64,000 nucleotides of DNA from Lomentospora prolificans (lineage: Eukaryota > Ascomycota > Sordariomycetes > Microascales > Microascaceae), in the NCBI GenBank assembly GCA_029532625.1, contig JARFXM010000008.1:1-64000 (forward strand), given 5' to 3'. The notes under the pieces are model-generated. The model was not told the origin of the DNA. It ran no database searches and was given only the letters and a program-made list of their open reading frames with translations. The position numbers and the translations under genes were made by a program. Within the stretch, counting starts at the first letter, position 1. Each line of letters begins with the position of its first letter. Below, piece after piece: positions 45,052-55,735 of this stretch.

Positions 45052-46604
45052 ATGGCGGGTATCCAGGATACCGACAAAGCAAAGACGCCTGCGTCGCCTC
45101 CCAAGTCACCGACGACCCCGACTTCTCCTCGCAAGCCGATCGGAGAGCCGACCCCAGGTGGGATTTTACCCGCGGAGCATTGGGCACGGGCACAGGTACG
45201 GATGTGTAGCCCGCCAGAAAAGTGTTATCGCCGTCCGAACCAGTGTTTGAATGCTGACGCACATTGCATCTAACTAGGGAGACGACGACGCAGAATCTGC
45301 TCTTGGAGCCTCGCTTGCGTCGTCTACCACATCGATCACATCGACAATTCTTCATTATCGGACGATAAACGGACGGGGATTCCACGGCGAAATCGGAAAC
45401 GTGTCATATTGGTATTCTTAATTGAACTTCGCCTCCCACACCGCTCTGATATTAATTTCAAAGGGCAGGCGATCAAATGATGAAAAGCAGAACGTATCCT
45501 TAGATCTATAGCCAGACTTGGCCATGCGGAGGGAGTCTTGTATTTCTACTCACTTGTATCATTAGTCACTCCGCCAATATTCTCGCATGTAAAGACAAGC
45601 TTTATATGGCTCCGCTCGATACGGATAAGATCCAGGTACTAGCCAAATCCACAAAAGACAACGGCTTGTCTGACATGTTTGACAGAAAGCTAGCGTTAGG
45701 TCTGGGAACAGGAACTGGTTTGCCATAACCCCAGCCTAGTCTCACGCAAAGTGGAATCTGCTAAAAGTCGCACCTGTGACACAGGAATCTGGGCCATGTA
45801 AGCTTTACAAATGGTAAACGACGAACGCGGGCTAAGTGAGGCTTAGCGATTTCGCGGATGAACTACCGAATGCGCAGGTAATTGGTACCGATATATCTGT
45901 TCCCCAACCTACTTGGGTTCCACAAAATTTGAAGTTGTTTGTCAAAATGCCGGGGCCCTTCTGTTGACAATATCGTCTCAAGTACTAACAACCACTGCTA
46001 TCTCGAAGTGAAATCGAGGATTTTATCCAGGAATGGACTTTTGCACCCGAGTCTTTTGATTATATCCACTCGCGGTGGCTCCTGGGGAGTGTGATTGACT
46101 GGGACAACTTTTTCGCTGAGGCCTATAAGTGCTGCGAACCTGGTGGGTGGGTCGCGAGCTCTGAGCCTTCGGGTTTTGTTGAGAGCGATGAAGCACCCAT
46201 CCGAGACGACTCTACACTTGGGAAATGGGGAAAGTTCTTCATTGAAGGCGGAAAAACAATTGGACGGACGTTATAATGTTTTACAGGATAACCTGCAGCG
46301 AAAAGGAATGGAGAAGGCGGGCTTCCTGGACATCCAGGAGTTCAACTACAAGGTAAACTCCCAAAATCCCCCTGAGGTGACATATCAGCTAATTCTCCTC
46401 TAGATGCTCTTGGGCGCTTGGGCCAAGGACCCTCGTATGAAGCAACTCGGAGAGATTGGGCAAGCAGTCCTTGAATCAAATGTTGAAGGTTACATCCTCT
46501 TTATGGCCAATACTTTGGGTTGGTCAAGAGAGGAGATTCATGTCTACATCTCTCACTTACGATGTGAAATTCGATCGGGCAAGTTGTACCCTTATTATAG
46601 GTAG
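45052..46604 (+). pseudogene. LaeA-like SAM-dependent methyltransferase, broken
   Basis: The parts of a fungal LaeA-type methyltransferase appear in order. First comes a Pro/Ser/Thr-rich N-terminus (exon 45052-45195), then an acidic Ser/Thr stretch and YRTINGRGFHG (45278-45411), then NDEKQN (from 45469) and KLYMAPLDTDKIQ (to about 45633). The SAM-binding LGTGTGIWAIDFADELPNA is spread over introns (about 45690-45880). DISVPQPTWVPQNL, then WTFAPESFDYIHSRWLLGS and PGGWV follow, and the C-terminal MLLGAWAKDPRM ends at 46604. Two lesions are visible: an in-frame TAG at 45509-45511 (C-to-T of a CAG would give it) with no splice pair that avoids it, and a one-base frame change near 46265-46280. Most introns are otherwise GT-AG. 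A sequencing error could explain one lesion, hardly both. Confidence 0.78.
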
Positions 46605-46769
46605 AAAATAATTTGGGGTCGAAAACCAGCCGCTATCTCCTAATCGATAGATCTAAGAAGAAGGAGAAATGAGAACAGGTGGCTTCAAAAATCATCCCAG
46701 GTCTGCACATCTCGTTGGTAGACATTGTGATTTGATCTTCGGTCATACATAGTTGTGCAAGCTAACCAC

Positions 46770-47372
46770 TCAATAACCGGAACCGGGTCTAAAGGTGCAA
46801 TAGACTAGCACACCCATCACTCGTCCGTGTTTCCTGATGGACTTCCGCAGCGTACATTCGAATTTATAGCCGGCTTTCTCCATGACCCGACAACTTGCCC
46901 GATGACCCTCATAAATCTGTGCTTCAAGTCGTATGACGTGATCCAAGTTTTCAAATGCCCATTTAGAAACCGCCGCAACCGCTTCCGGCATGATGCCCTT
47001 CCCCCAATAAGGCTCCCCCAGCCAGTAGCCAATTTCCATGGTGATCGAAGCTACATCGTCCTTTCGCTTAAGGCCAATGCCTCCAATGGCTCTATTTGAA
47101 TTCGGGTCGCAAAGAGCGAAGTTGAGCGTAGGTGATGAGGAAGTGGAAAGAGTAACCCACCTGGCAGCATCTTCAACCGTGTAAGGGCTTGGAAAGGCGT
47201 CGCGCATCCACTTGAAAATATTAGGATTGTTAGCCTCCGTGGCAATTGACTCGGCATCACTATCACAATAGGGCCGGATCAGGCTTCTTGTCAGACGCAA
47301 AATTGGTTCTGGAGGGGCCAGTGTGTTCGAAGGCAAGTGCCCAGGCTCGACCGAGGGAGCATCGTTTTCCAT
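46770..47372 (-). CDS. GNAT-family N-acetyltransferase (RimJ/RimL type)
   Basis: This single-exon protein of 200 aa has the RimJ/RimL-like order: LTRSLIRPYCDSDAESI at the N-terminus, a central beta region (NFALCDPNSNRAIGGIGL), then YWLGEPYWGKGIMPEAVAA, which carries the acetyl-CoA pyrophosphate-binding loop (W-G-K-G). It ends with the C-terminal RLEAQIYEGHRASCRVMEKAGYKFE motif. Such enzymes acetylate protein N-termini, amino acids or small amines in the cytosol; the substrate is unknown. It is convergent with the methyltransferase relic (165 bp apart). No signal peptide is seen. Confidence 0.92.
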   Translation of the reverse strand: MENDAPSVEPGHLPSNTLAPPEPILRLTRSLIRPYCDSDAESIATEANNPNIFKWMRDAFPSPYTVEDAARWVTLSTSSSPTLNFALCDPNSNRAIGGIGLKRKDDVASITMEIGYWLGEPYWGKGIMPEAVAAVSKWAFENLDHVIRLEAQIYEGHRASCRVMEKAGYKFECTLRKSIRKHGRVMGVLVYCTFRPGSGY

Positions 47373-49032
47373 TTTGATTCGGAATGAAGCAAGAACGGGT
47401 GGTAGGAATTGGAAAGCAGTTTTGTGAGCTTTGGAAGTTTTTGAAGGCCGATAGGCTTGATTGATATTATCTCTGACTCGAAAACCTCCGAGTTCGAGTC
47501 ATCACTGTTGAGTCACTCACCATCCTGGCCTTACTCACCTCTTCGAGGTAATGGAACTTTTGTTCATTGGCTAAGCCGGAGGTCCGACCGGGATAACGAA
47601 AGCCCGAATACACTGTAGAAGGAACTGAACGAATCATAACGATGCGCCGTAACCATTGCATTTGATATCAATTTTGGGGTATATTTGAATTCTTACCACT
47701 ACTATTTCAATGATAGTTTACCTACGTCTCCATTTCAGCCCCGACTAGAGACAACGCCGCTCGGATGACATCCGTATGCATCGGCCTGTCACGATAGGCT
47801 TTCTTTGTTGTCACCGGTTCTACCTTCATATTCTCCATAGAAATAGGTGCCGCCGTCTTCTTTCCCTACGATTTGACAGCAAGGGCGCAGGTGGTTGCAG
47901 GCGCTGACCGTTGTCCATGGTTGTGCATTCTATATGTCCAATCCAGTGTAATTACATATATTAGATGAGGCCTTTGCTTGGAAATGTCAGCCATGGAGAA
48001 ATTGAGGCTTGGGCCCCTTGCTAGTTCAACCTGTGCATCACTGTGGATATGTTAACCGTGAATTATGTTATTCCATCCTACAACCCATGAATGATAACCT
48101 TGAATGGCAAAGGAAAGCCAGTTCATCAGATTGGTGAGGTATACTGCAATATTCTACTCTAGAGGCACTGCATTCTGTATAAAGAGGAGTGATCAAGGCT
48201 TCGAAGATGTCGTTACCATCCACGTTCGTGCGGATGGTAAACTGTAGTACCACACCGCATGCACTCGGGTCAATGACCTGACAATGCTGCCAGGACTTTC
48301 GAAAATACCAGCTAAATAGAATTAAGCGTTGCATAAAAATCATGTATCTCGATATTTTGATCAAAGGATTTGATACTCGTGTTATTAGCTGCAATAATAG
48401 CTCAAACTCTAGCTGGCGGTCATAAAAATACAGACTCAACCGGATTTAACCTTGCAATGTCCAGGTGACTACTCGATATTAACAGCACATATTATTATGC
48501 TTTCTCTCTCGGAATTTTGTCAATGCGCGGCACCTCTATGCGTGGCTACGCCAGGATGATGAGAATGGACAGCATACTCCAGGGTCGGCGAACCTTAGCT
48601 ACAGACAAGCCGTATCTCATGTGAAGGTTTTGGCGATGGGAGGCAAGATAGCCTACAACACGTCAAGTTAGACTTGGTGATGTAAGACTCCGAGAGAGTT
48701 TCAGTGATTGAAGATGCTTGAACTTCCTTGCCACTCAAGCAGAGGACAGCTGAAGTTTCATCGCCGGCGACAAACAAGTGAGCCGGATAGACTTGGGTAC
48801 TGATGTTGAAAAGCGAAGGTATGACATAGCTCGTGGTAAGCATCTTCATTGTTTTGAATACTGGGTCGGGTGTTAAAAAAGGCCGTAATTAGCACTTTCC
48901 CCATTGCTGATATGCCATCAACTTCACACTTGGCTGTTTTCTCGAAGATCCTACCGAAATATCATCAATTCAAACTTAACCGAGGGAGGATATCCCACAT
49001 ATACAGCTTGCATAGCCGGAAGCAGAAGAACC
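47373..49032. other. 1.7-kb region with no recognised gene; weak minus-strand ORFs
   Basis: Two minus-strand open frames, 48849-48595 (84 aa, true ATG) and 48439-48068 (123 aa), could be parts of one intron-containing hypothetical gene, but I found no convincing splice pair and recognise no domain. The right part should hold the promoter of the opsin-related gene, which starts at 49033. Confidence 0.4.
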
Positions 49033-50145
49033 ATGGCTCAGATAACAGCTCGAGCTAACCGCGTGTTCAATACGAACCCGCCAGGTGGGGACCGGCGGCT
49101 GTCCATCAACGGGCCCAACTGGCTATGGGCCGTGACTGCGCTTTTTTTATTCTGTTTCGTAAGTGCTATATCCAGATACGGTCTTCATCCTCATTCAAGG
49201 TCGAGCCTTGCGGAGCTCTAGAGGCGCATTTAGCTAACATGTTCGGCTCCTGGTAGTTGATTGTCGTCCTTCTCGCAATCCGGCCTCGTCACCGAGAACG
49301 GGTGTTCCACTATATATGGGCAATCCCACTCCTAGTTGGTGCACTTGCATACTACGCCATGGCGTCCGACCTCGGATGGCTTGCCATCAGGCAATCCCTA
49401 CACACGAGCCGCGGGATCACCCGTCAAATTTTCTGGCCAAAATACGTCTACTGGACCGTTTCTTTCCCGGCTGCTATCCTCGCCCTTGGTATTCTTAGTG
49501 GTGTTGCCTGGGCCACCATGGCCTATGGCATCGCTCTATCCTGGATTTGGTAGGTTTAACGGAGGGCTTTTTTCTCACAAGTTGCTAATCAACCTTAATT
49601 TGTAGGGTAGTCTCCTACCTGATCGCAGCATTTACTCCCACGAGATACAAGTGGGGTTTCTTTGGGATTGGCACACTGGCATGGCTGGTCCTCTTTATTG
49701 GGACCTTCACCCATGGCCGTCGCATTGCCGCTCGTAATGGCGTTGGGGGTCATTTTAGTCTCCTCTCGGGTTGGCTCCATCTTTTGTGGCTGCTGTACCC
49801 TATAGCATGGGGACTCAGCGACGGAGGAAACGTTATCGGCGTGACAGCCTCGTTCATTTTCTTCGGGATCCTGGATGGTTAGTACCTAACAACACGTTTC
49901 ATTCATTCCTGTATAGAAGCTATAATTCGCTAACAAACATCACAGTTCTTCTGATTCCAGTGTTGACATTTACCGTTATCGGTTTATCGAAGAAGTGGGA
50001 TTATGCAAGGTTGGGCCTTCATTTTACACGACATGGGCGTGGGTACACTGGCCCCTATGATGAAAAGCACGAAGCGCCTCCCACGGCAGGCGAGGCTGCA
50101 GCGCCAGCAACTACCCAGATTCCCTCCAGCACTACTCAAGCTTAA
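49033..50145 (+). CDS. Opsin-related seven-helix membrane protein (ORP/Hsp30-like), no retinal lysine
   Basis: Four exons (49033-49158, 49257-49549, 49606-49877, 49946-50145) give 296 aa with consistent phases. Seven hydrophobic helices are visible. Helix C reads PKYVYWTVSFPAAI, where the R-Y-x-D-W of microbial rhodopsins is expected, so the proton-acceptor Asp is Tyr107. Helix G reads FFGILDVLLIP: the helix Asp is kept (D230), but the Schiff-base lysine four residues on is Ile234. It therefore cannot bind retinal in the usual way and belongs with fungal opsin-related proteins (ORP-1, Hsp30/Mrh1/Yro2). Those sit in the plasma membrane and respond to stress, probably modulating the H+-ATPase. 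The C-tail is Pro/Ala/Thr-rich. Confidence 0.92.
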
Positions 50146-51199
50146 GTAGATGATGATTCATTGGATCTTTGTTTGTGGACGAAACGTTAATCACAAGGGT
50201 AATAGAGATCTGTGAGGGACCTCACAAAAGGAAGGAAGCGAGAACGGCAACTATTAGACTCTTATGCTAGAATCACTAAGCGTCGAAACCGGAGAAGGGG
50301 TGGAGGGTTCCGCATTAGAAGTGAGCGGTGAAAATTGATATTAGGGTGTCACGGTCTAGGAGAGAGAGTTAATATACGAAAAGTGAGAATCCTGATCTAC
50401 AAGAACTTACTCTGAGTAAACTCAGTGTTATCATGGGACGTGTAATACACGCATGGATTATACATTAAGGCTTTATGCGCATGCGTCGGGTAAGTTGCAT
50501 AGACTAACCTTGCAATATATCCTCTTGTCCTTCTTCGGTGGTGCATCTTCCCTCACTGGTGCCCCGCATAAAAACCATGCTAGCCACTTGCGAGAAGCGA
50601 GCACGACAACATTTCCAATTCTTTAGAGCTACACTCCACCAAAATCTTCGGCCTTGTCAACATGGAATACGAGTAGTCAACGCCATGCATTTACACTAAA
50701 CTGCTGTTTTTAGTTGGCGCCCAACTCAACTCTGACGTACAGGCCGGTAGAGGCGCATGGGGTCACCTGAAAGCAGAAAGGAAACTCGTCAGCCGCAAGT
50801 GAAGGGGATATCCGGTACGTTTCAAGCGTCGCGCAAGCTCATGGTCTGGGGCGACCAATTGTGAAGAGGTCATACTACCAAGGTATGAGATAAGCGTGAC
50901 GACAGAGATTGAAGCACCTGGTGGAGGTATCGCATAGGACATGGAAGGGACAGAGATTGAGGCTAGGTAGAGGCTTGCAAAAGATATGATTGTGGTACCT
51001 GGATGGGCCTTAATGCTCCCCAAGTTCGGGTGGTAAGAGTCAAAGGTAGAAACGTAGGTAACATGAACGTGCGTGACGTGCTAGCCGCTGATGCAGCAGG
51101 GAAGAATAATAAGTGAGACGAGTTGCTCAAGGGCACAGGAAGGCTAGTTGATGAGTTGCCTGTCGCGGCGGGCCATACTTTAGCACCCCGAAGCGGCTA
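50146..51199. other. 1.05-kb intergenic region, no gene seen
   Basis: Nothing recognisable was read on either strand. A 86-aa minus-strand ORF (50763-51023) lacks family resemblance. It separates the opsin-related gene from the transporter relic. Confidence 0.5.
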
Positions 51200-51211
51200 T
51201 GGGAAAGGAGT

Positions 51212-51790
51212 TTATGTGTTAATATGGAAGAGAGGCTCGTCATAAGTATGGTGAATAGATGGTATCGAAGCCTGCACTGTGTACTGACTTCTGTTGTGGC
51301 AAGCCAGGAGTGAACCAGAAAAGGCCGGGTAGGGAAGTTGCCAGCATAACGAACCCATCGCCCTCATATTCCATGGGAACCCAAGGTTTCCGTGGTTCAG
51401 GAGCCGATTTATCAAAATAGGATAGACTATGTAGCGCCGCCAGTCGAAGCCAAAGGGCCCAGTACTTCTTGAAATAAGAGGACAGGACGGCCAGGGCAGG
51501 GCAAAATGTGCAGCTGGCCGTTGCCGGGTCCGATGCAAACAGCCTGCGCGAGGAAAATCTGCAAGTATTGGGTGCACAGAGATGTCATACCTATTCCTAG
51601 CAGCTGAAGAAATACTACCAACGCGAAAGTAACTCTGATATGACCGGCATCAGTACCACGGCCCGGAACAACGCCAACCACAAAAAGCAGCAACATCTGC
51701 ACGCTTCCAATCCAGGAGATGGCAGACTGGACTGATCGAGGGTTTTTGAATAGTATTTTTGGCAAACTCCAAATGTTACGACACTTGCCT
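51212..51790 (-). pseudogene. Relic of an MFS monocarboxylate-type transporter
   Basis: On the minus strand the sequence reads SAISWIGSVQMLLLF, then GIGMTSLCTQYLQIFLAQAVCIGPGNG, matching the second to fourth helices of fungal monocarboxylate-transporter-like (MCT/Mch) proteins. The next part needs at least two frame changes (around 51480 and 51440) to continue into an SSYFKK-like loop and the YPILINRLL segment. The N-terminal loop and the last half of the protein are missing. It is clearly non-functional. Confidence 0.75.
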
Positions 51791-51899
51791 CACGACGCGC
51801 GACGCCTTTTCTAATCCACTCGTACGCGCTGCGAAGCATTTTAACGTGTGGATGTCATTTGATACTGGGCGATCGAGGGACGTACTACATAATTCTAGC

Positions 51900-52600
51900 A
51901 CCATCATGCCTAACGGACGGCCAGGTGACTATACTGTTGAGACTTTTGAGCTTTTTCCCGCCGACATTCTCGACCCCGGATTGGCACCGGAAACGGCAGA
52001 GTTGGGGTCTGCCCCTAATGTCGTCCTTGGGCCTACTCACTCAGTGCCGCCTGCAATTCTCGCCCGCTGCAACTTGGTACTGCGTCTCTGCCGGCGCTTG
52101 AAATCGGTAAACATTGCGTTCTCTTCTTCTCTCCCGGACCAAATACTCTCCGTTACTCTGCAAGGCATCATTGCAGCCCGCACTCTTCCAGAACAACGTG
52201 CCCCATGGCACCTTATGGCCAACATTCCTTTCCAAACTGTTTGTATATTTACCTACTAGCGATACCTACCCCTTAATAAACCCTGTTAAGACAGGCAATG
52301 GATTGTCTTAGTAGTATCGCCACTATTTACGACACGGAAGTCATCCAGGAAGCACTTGGCACGGCTTCACTCCTTGTTCTCCTACATCAGAAACAGAAGG
52401 AAAGATGTGCTTCGATGCTAGGGGAGATAGTGGAGCATAATCTGGTACCCAGTAAGGAGAAGGCCCGACATGGTCCCAATGCCCCATACATGGAGGACTT
52501 GGGTTGGCTTTCTGGATTAGCAGCAGAGATACCGAGTCTACAAGATTTCAGGATCGATGAGTTCTTGAATTGGAACCTCTACTTAGATCCTGATGACTAG
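51900..52600 (+). pseudogene. C-terminal fragment of a Zn2Cys6-type transcription factor
   Basis: The fragment reads ILARCNLVLRLCRRLKSVN, then LPEQRAPWHLMANIPFQT, then, after a probable 50-nt intron (GTTTGT...TTAAG, about 52239-52289), MDCLSSIATIYDTEVIQEALGTA. It ends with a short acidic tail at 52600. This is the pattern of the last 200 residues or so of fungal-specific regulators. There is no zinc cluster or middle-homology region upstream. The DNA before about 51900 is the opposite-strand transporter relic. A 5'-truncated relic is the simplest reading. Confidence 0.65.
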
Positions 52601-55600
52601 TCTTCGTCTTTCTAGGGATTATTACATAATAGTTGTGTTTGACATGTAAACACCAGGAGTCGTATTGTGCAAATAGACAACGAGGGCTTAGAGTATCGTA
52701 GTCAACTTGAGCACTTTGAAACTAAAGCCCCAAGGCCAATACTCCCCAGTCCAAGACTTCGGAAAGCCCAACAGGCAGGCTTTCTTGAGGCTCTCAGATA
52801 ACCTCTGGTGTCAAGATCTAGGAGGAAGGAACAACCACAGTTATCATTGAATAAGCCTTCCTAACTAATAACAGCAATCCTAGTAAATCATTCTAATAAA
52901 GAAGGCACAACCACGAAATAGTCCAGTACTAGATAGGCCGACCTCTCCTTCCCATATATTACTAGCTAAGTCAGTGCACACAAATACTATAAATACCTAC
53001 TTTCTCCCCATTCAAGAGCATCCTACTAACTTTTTCTCTCTCAACATCACTGGATCAGCAGCCTCTCAGCTTCAAACTACTAAGATTCCAACACAACTCA
53101 CACACAACCAAATATTCAAGCTCCCTTAACAATTTCATCAACCATCACAGCTTACAAGACCCCAACCACTAACTCTTGGCCACATACAGAACCCATCTGT
53201 GTCAATTGAGAGCAAAAATGGGTGAACTTTGGCATATGTGGCTTCGAATTACTGGCGCTCTGTTCTGCTTCTGGCTCTGCTACGATGACTAGAGCCCGCC
53301 ATGACACGCGCTGTTTTAAGTGGCCACGATCTCGGCAAGTGGTAGTACTGGTATGTCCACACCTGGTTGCGCCCGTTGTCCTTCAATAGAGTTGGAACTG
53401 ACTTAAATTTTCCAGTCCAGTCGCGACGTCGAGTACCATAGCCATCCGTGGCGAAACCCCCTGAAAACCGGCCAAAAATACAATCAATCATACCACGGCT
53501 AGGAGGTGATAGCAGTACTGAAGAAGCACACACGGACGGGATGATTTATGACCGCAGGATGATGGACTTGCGAAATTGAACCTAAGAGAGTTTAGTTGAG
53601 CATAGTCGTCAATAAAAATCACCTGTTTCTACAATTGACCTCGCCGCTCGAGAGCGCAGCCTCTCATCCGGATTGACTTTGTATGACAACCTGTCTATTG
53701 ATCCTTCTTGGTGATTCTTTGACATCCACGCTCCTTCGGGGTGACACCAACTGTCTTGGATTTAACTGCTCCACCACGAGGCGATAAGATTCATATGAGG
53801 ATCTAGCTGCCGCCGCTGAGGGCAAAAATAACTCGCGTTTTGTTATGTTTCATATTGACAACATTTTAGGATCCACAGACTTGCTTGTATCGCGTGAGAA
53901 CAGCTTTCCCGAGCGACCAGAAGCAATGACCATTAACGTCGCGGACTACCTCAGGCAAAGATTCAAGGATATCATCAAACATGGCCACTTTCAATTCGAC
54001 ACCTTCACCCTCGTATGTACCGGGCCTGTCATCCAAGAATCGCGTGCTCTCTTCGGATCACTTATAGCCCCGGGAAAAAGACAAACAACAATGGACTGAG
54101 TTGGTTCGCAAGGATATCAGCATGCCAAAGAGAGACCACCTGGTAATAGAGTACTCTACTTCAATCATGTCAAATATATGGAGCCAAACTAACTGGATGC
54201 CCTAGGTATCGCACGCTTCGACCGCCGTAGGTAATATGTAGCTGAGGTTTACCCAGGATACCAGGAATCAGTGATAGTCTTTGAAGTCCCCAAAATGTAC
54301 TCGACAATACGAAGCTCCACGAAACGATTCTCAGATTCGATCAAATCTTATTAAGCGCGTAGTCGTCCAGCATTTATTGCGCCTCCAGGATCAATGGCCA
54401 GTTGAATTTTCAGAAAGCTGCGACCTCGATATCCCTGAGAAGGTGAATAAAACAACCGAACTCAGTAAACACTCAAACCTCGAACGATTCTGCATAGCCG
54501 ACGCCGATACCGAAACTACCAGGACTTGGTCTACGAGATGGCTTAGCTTGGATCGCTCGGAGTTGCGTTTCGCATCACGAGGGAAAAGCCAGATGGCTAT
54601 ACAGGCTTTCAGGCTGTTTCCTTGAGAGGTTCTCCCTCTGGAAGACCGCTACTATTGAAGACTTGTAGAGGGAAGGCAAAGGTGAATAGGAATTGAAATG
54701 CTTTAGTACAAGGAGGCTCCTGCAGCTGAAGGAGTACCAGAAGTACCAAGTCCTTGAATAAGTGGCTAGGCTGGGGAACCGGTTTTTAGCATACTAGACT
54801 AGAAGAACTATCCATTGATGGGTCTGCAAGGAGGATGAATAAAGTTATGGAGCTAAGGATAAATTAAAAAACGCATCCCAAGGGAAATTTATGAGATTAG
54901 TTTCTAGAAGGCCTATGAAAAGGAAGATGCCAGGAATATACACTAGAGTAAAGGTAGGACTCTAGAGGTATTGGGAGGAAGAAGGTGAGAGAAAGAAGAT
55001 CAATTACAGGAGGCAGGTGGAATACTTGCAGCTACTACAGCCCTGTGATTTAAGTTTTGTAGCTGGAAGGTGCGCCTCTAATTGAAGCTTGAATAATTCT
55101 ATTGAAAGAAATGCTAGAATGGAAGGAGCAGAGGATAAAGGAGCATAGAAGAGTACAGAATTTGTTTGGGTGGCTATAGAGCACTAGGCAGCTCCTTCCC
55201 TAATATCATGGTTTATGCTCTAGGTGTGTATTCCTCTTCCCTTATCTCTGTTTAATTGAAGGGCAATAATCAGCTCATGTTTCTTGACAGATAGGGCTGG
55301 CCTCCATAGTACTATTAGATTTTATAGCCCAAAATACCAGGATGAAGGTGCATGCCCTCATGTTCTAGGTGGTGGATCTATAATATAGATCGGATGTTGA
55401 CATTAGTCTCTCGAAGACAGCCAAGCTGCAAATCCACATTGGATATGGTGTAACTCAGGTGATGCATCATCTGCTGTAGTGTGAGGTGCTTTGCAGGACA
55501 GCAGTCCCATTCAGCCTGGGAACACCCCCGATGGAGTGCGCGGCTGGCCATAACCCTGTCACCTGTGGATAATGCAGCCTGGAAAAGTACAAAATTGCAG

Positions 55601-55735
55601 CCAGCTACTTGTGGTTTTCTTGCCACTCTAACAGCGAGGATAAAATTATTCTATGCCGGTCATCGCGTCACTATCGCTGTTGGAGGCTAGGCGCCGACCT
55701 GAGCTAGATTTGAGCCTTTGCCCCGAAATTTTACC
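52601..55735. other. 3.1-kb region without a recognised gene
   Basis: The stretch 52870-53220 looks like a promoter with leader: a CTATAAATA box near 52987, a CT-rich tract near 53031, then an A-rich context at ATG 53218. That ATG opens only 24 codons (stop 53290-53292). ORFs at 53845-54099 (84 aa) and 54281-54625 are unrecognised. From about 54640 to 55370 the DNA is richer in A and T with scattered stops and may be an old repeat relic, unclassified. Confidence 0.45.

Noticed and set aside
47478..47520. GAGTTCGAGTC resembling a tRNA B box
   Set aside because: No matching A box at the right distance and no acceptor or anticodon stem could be formed.
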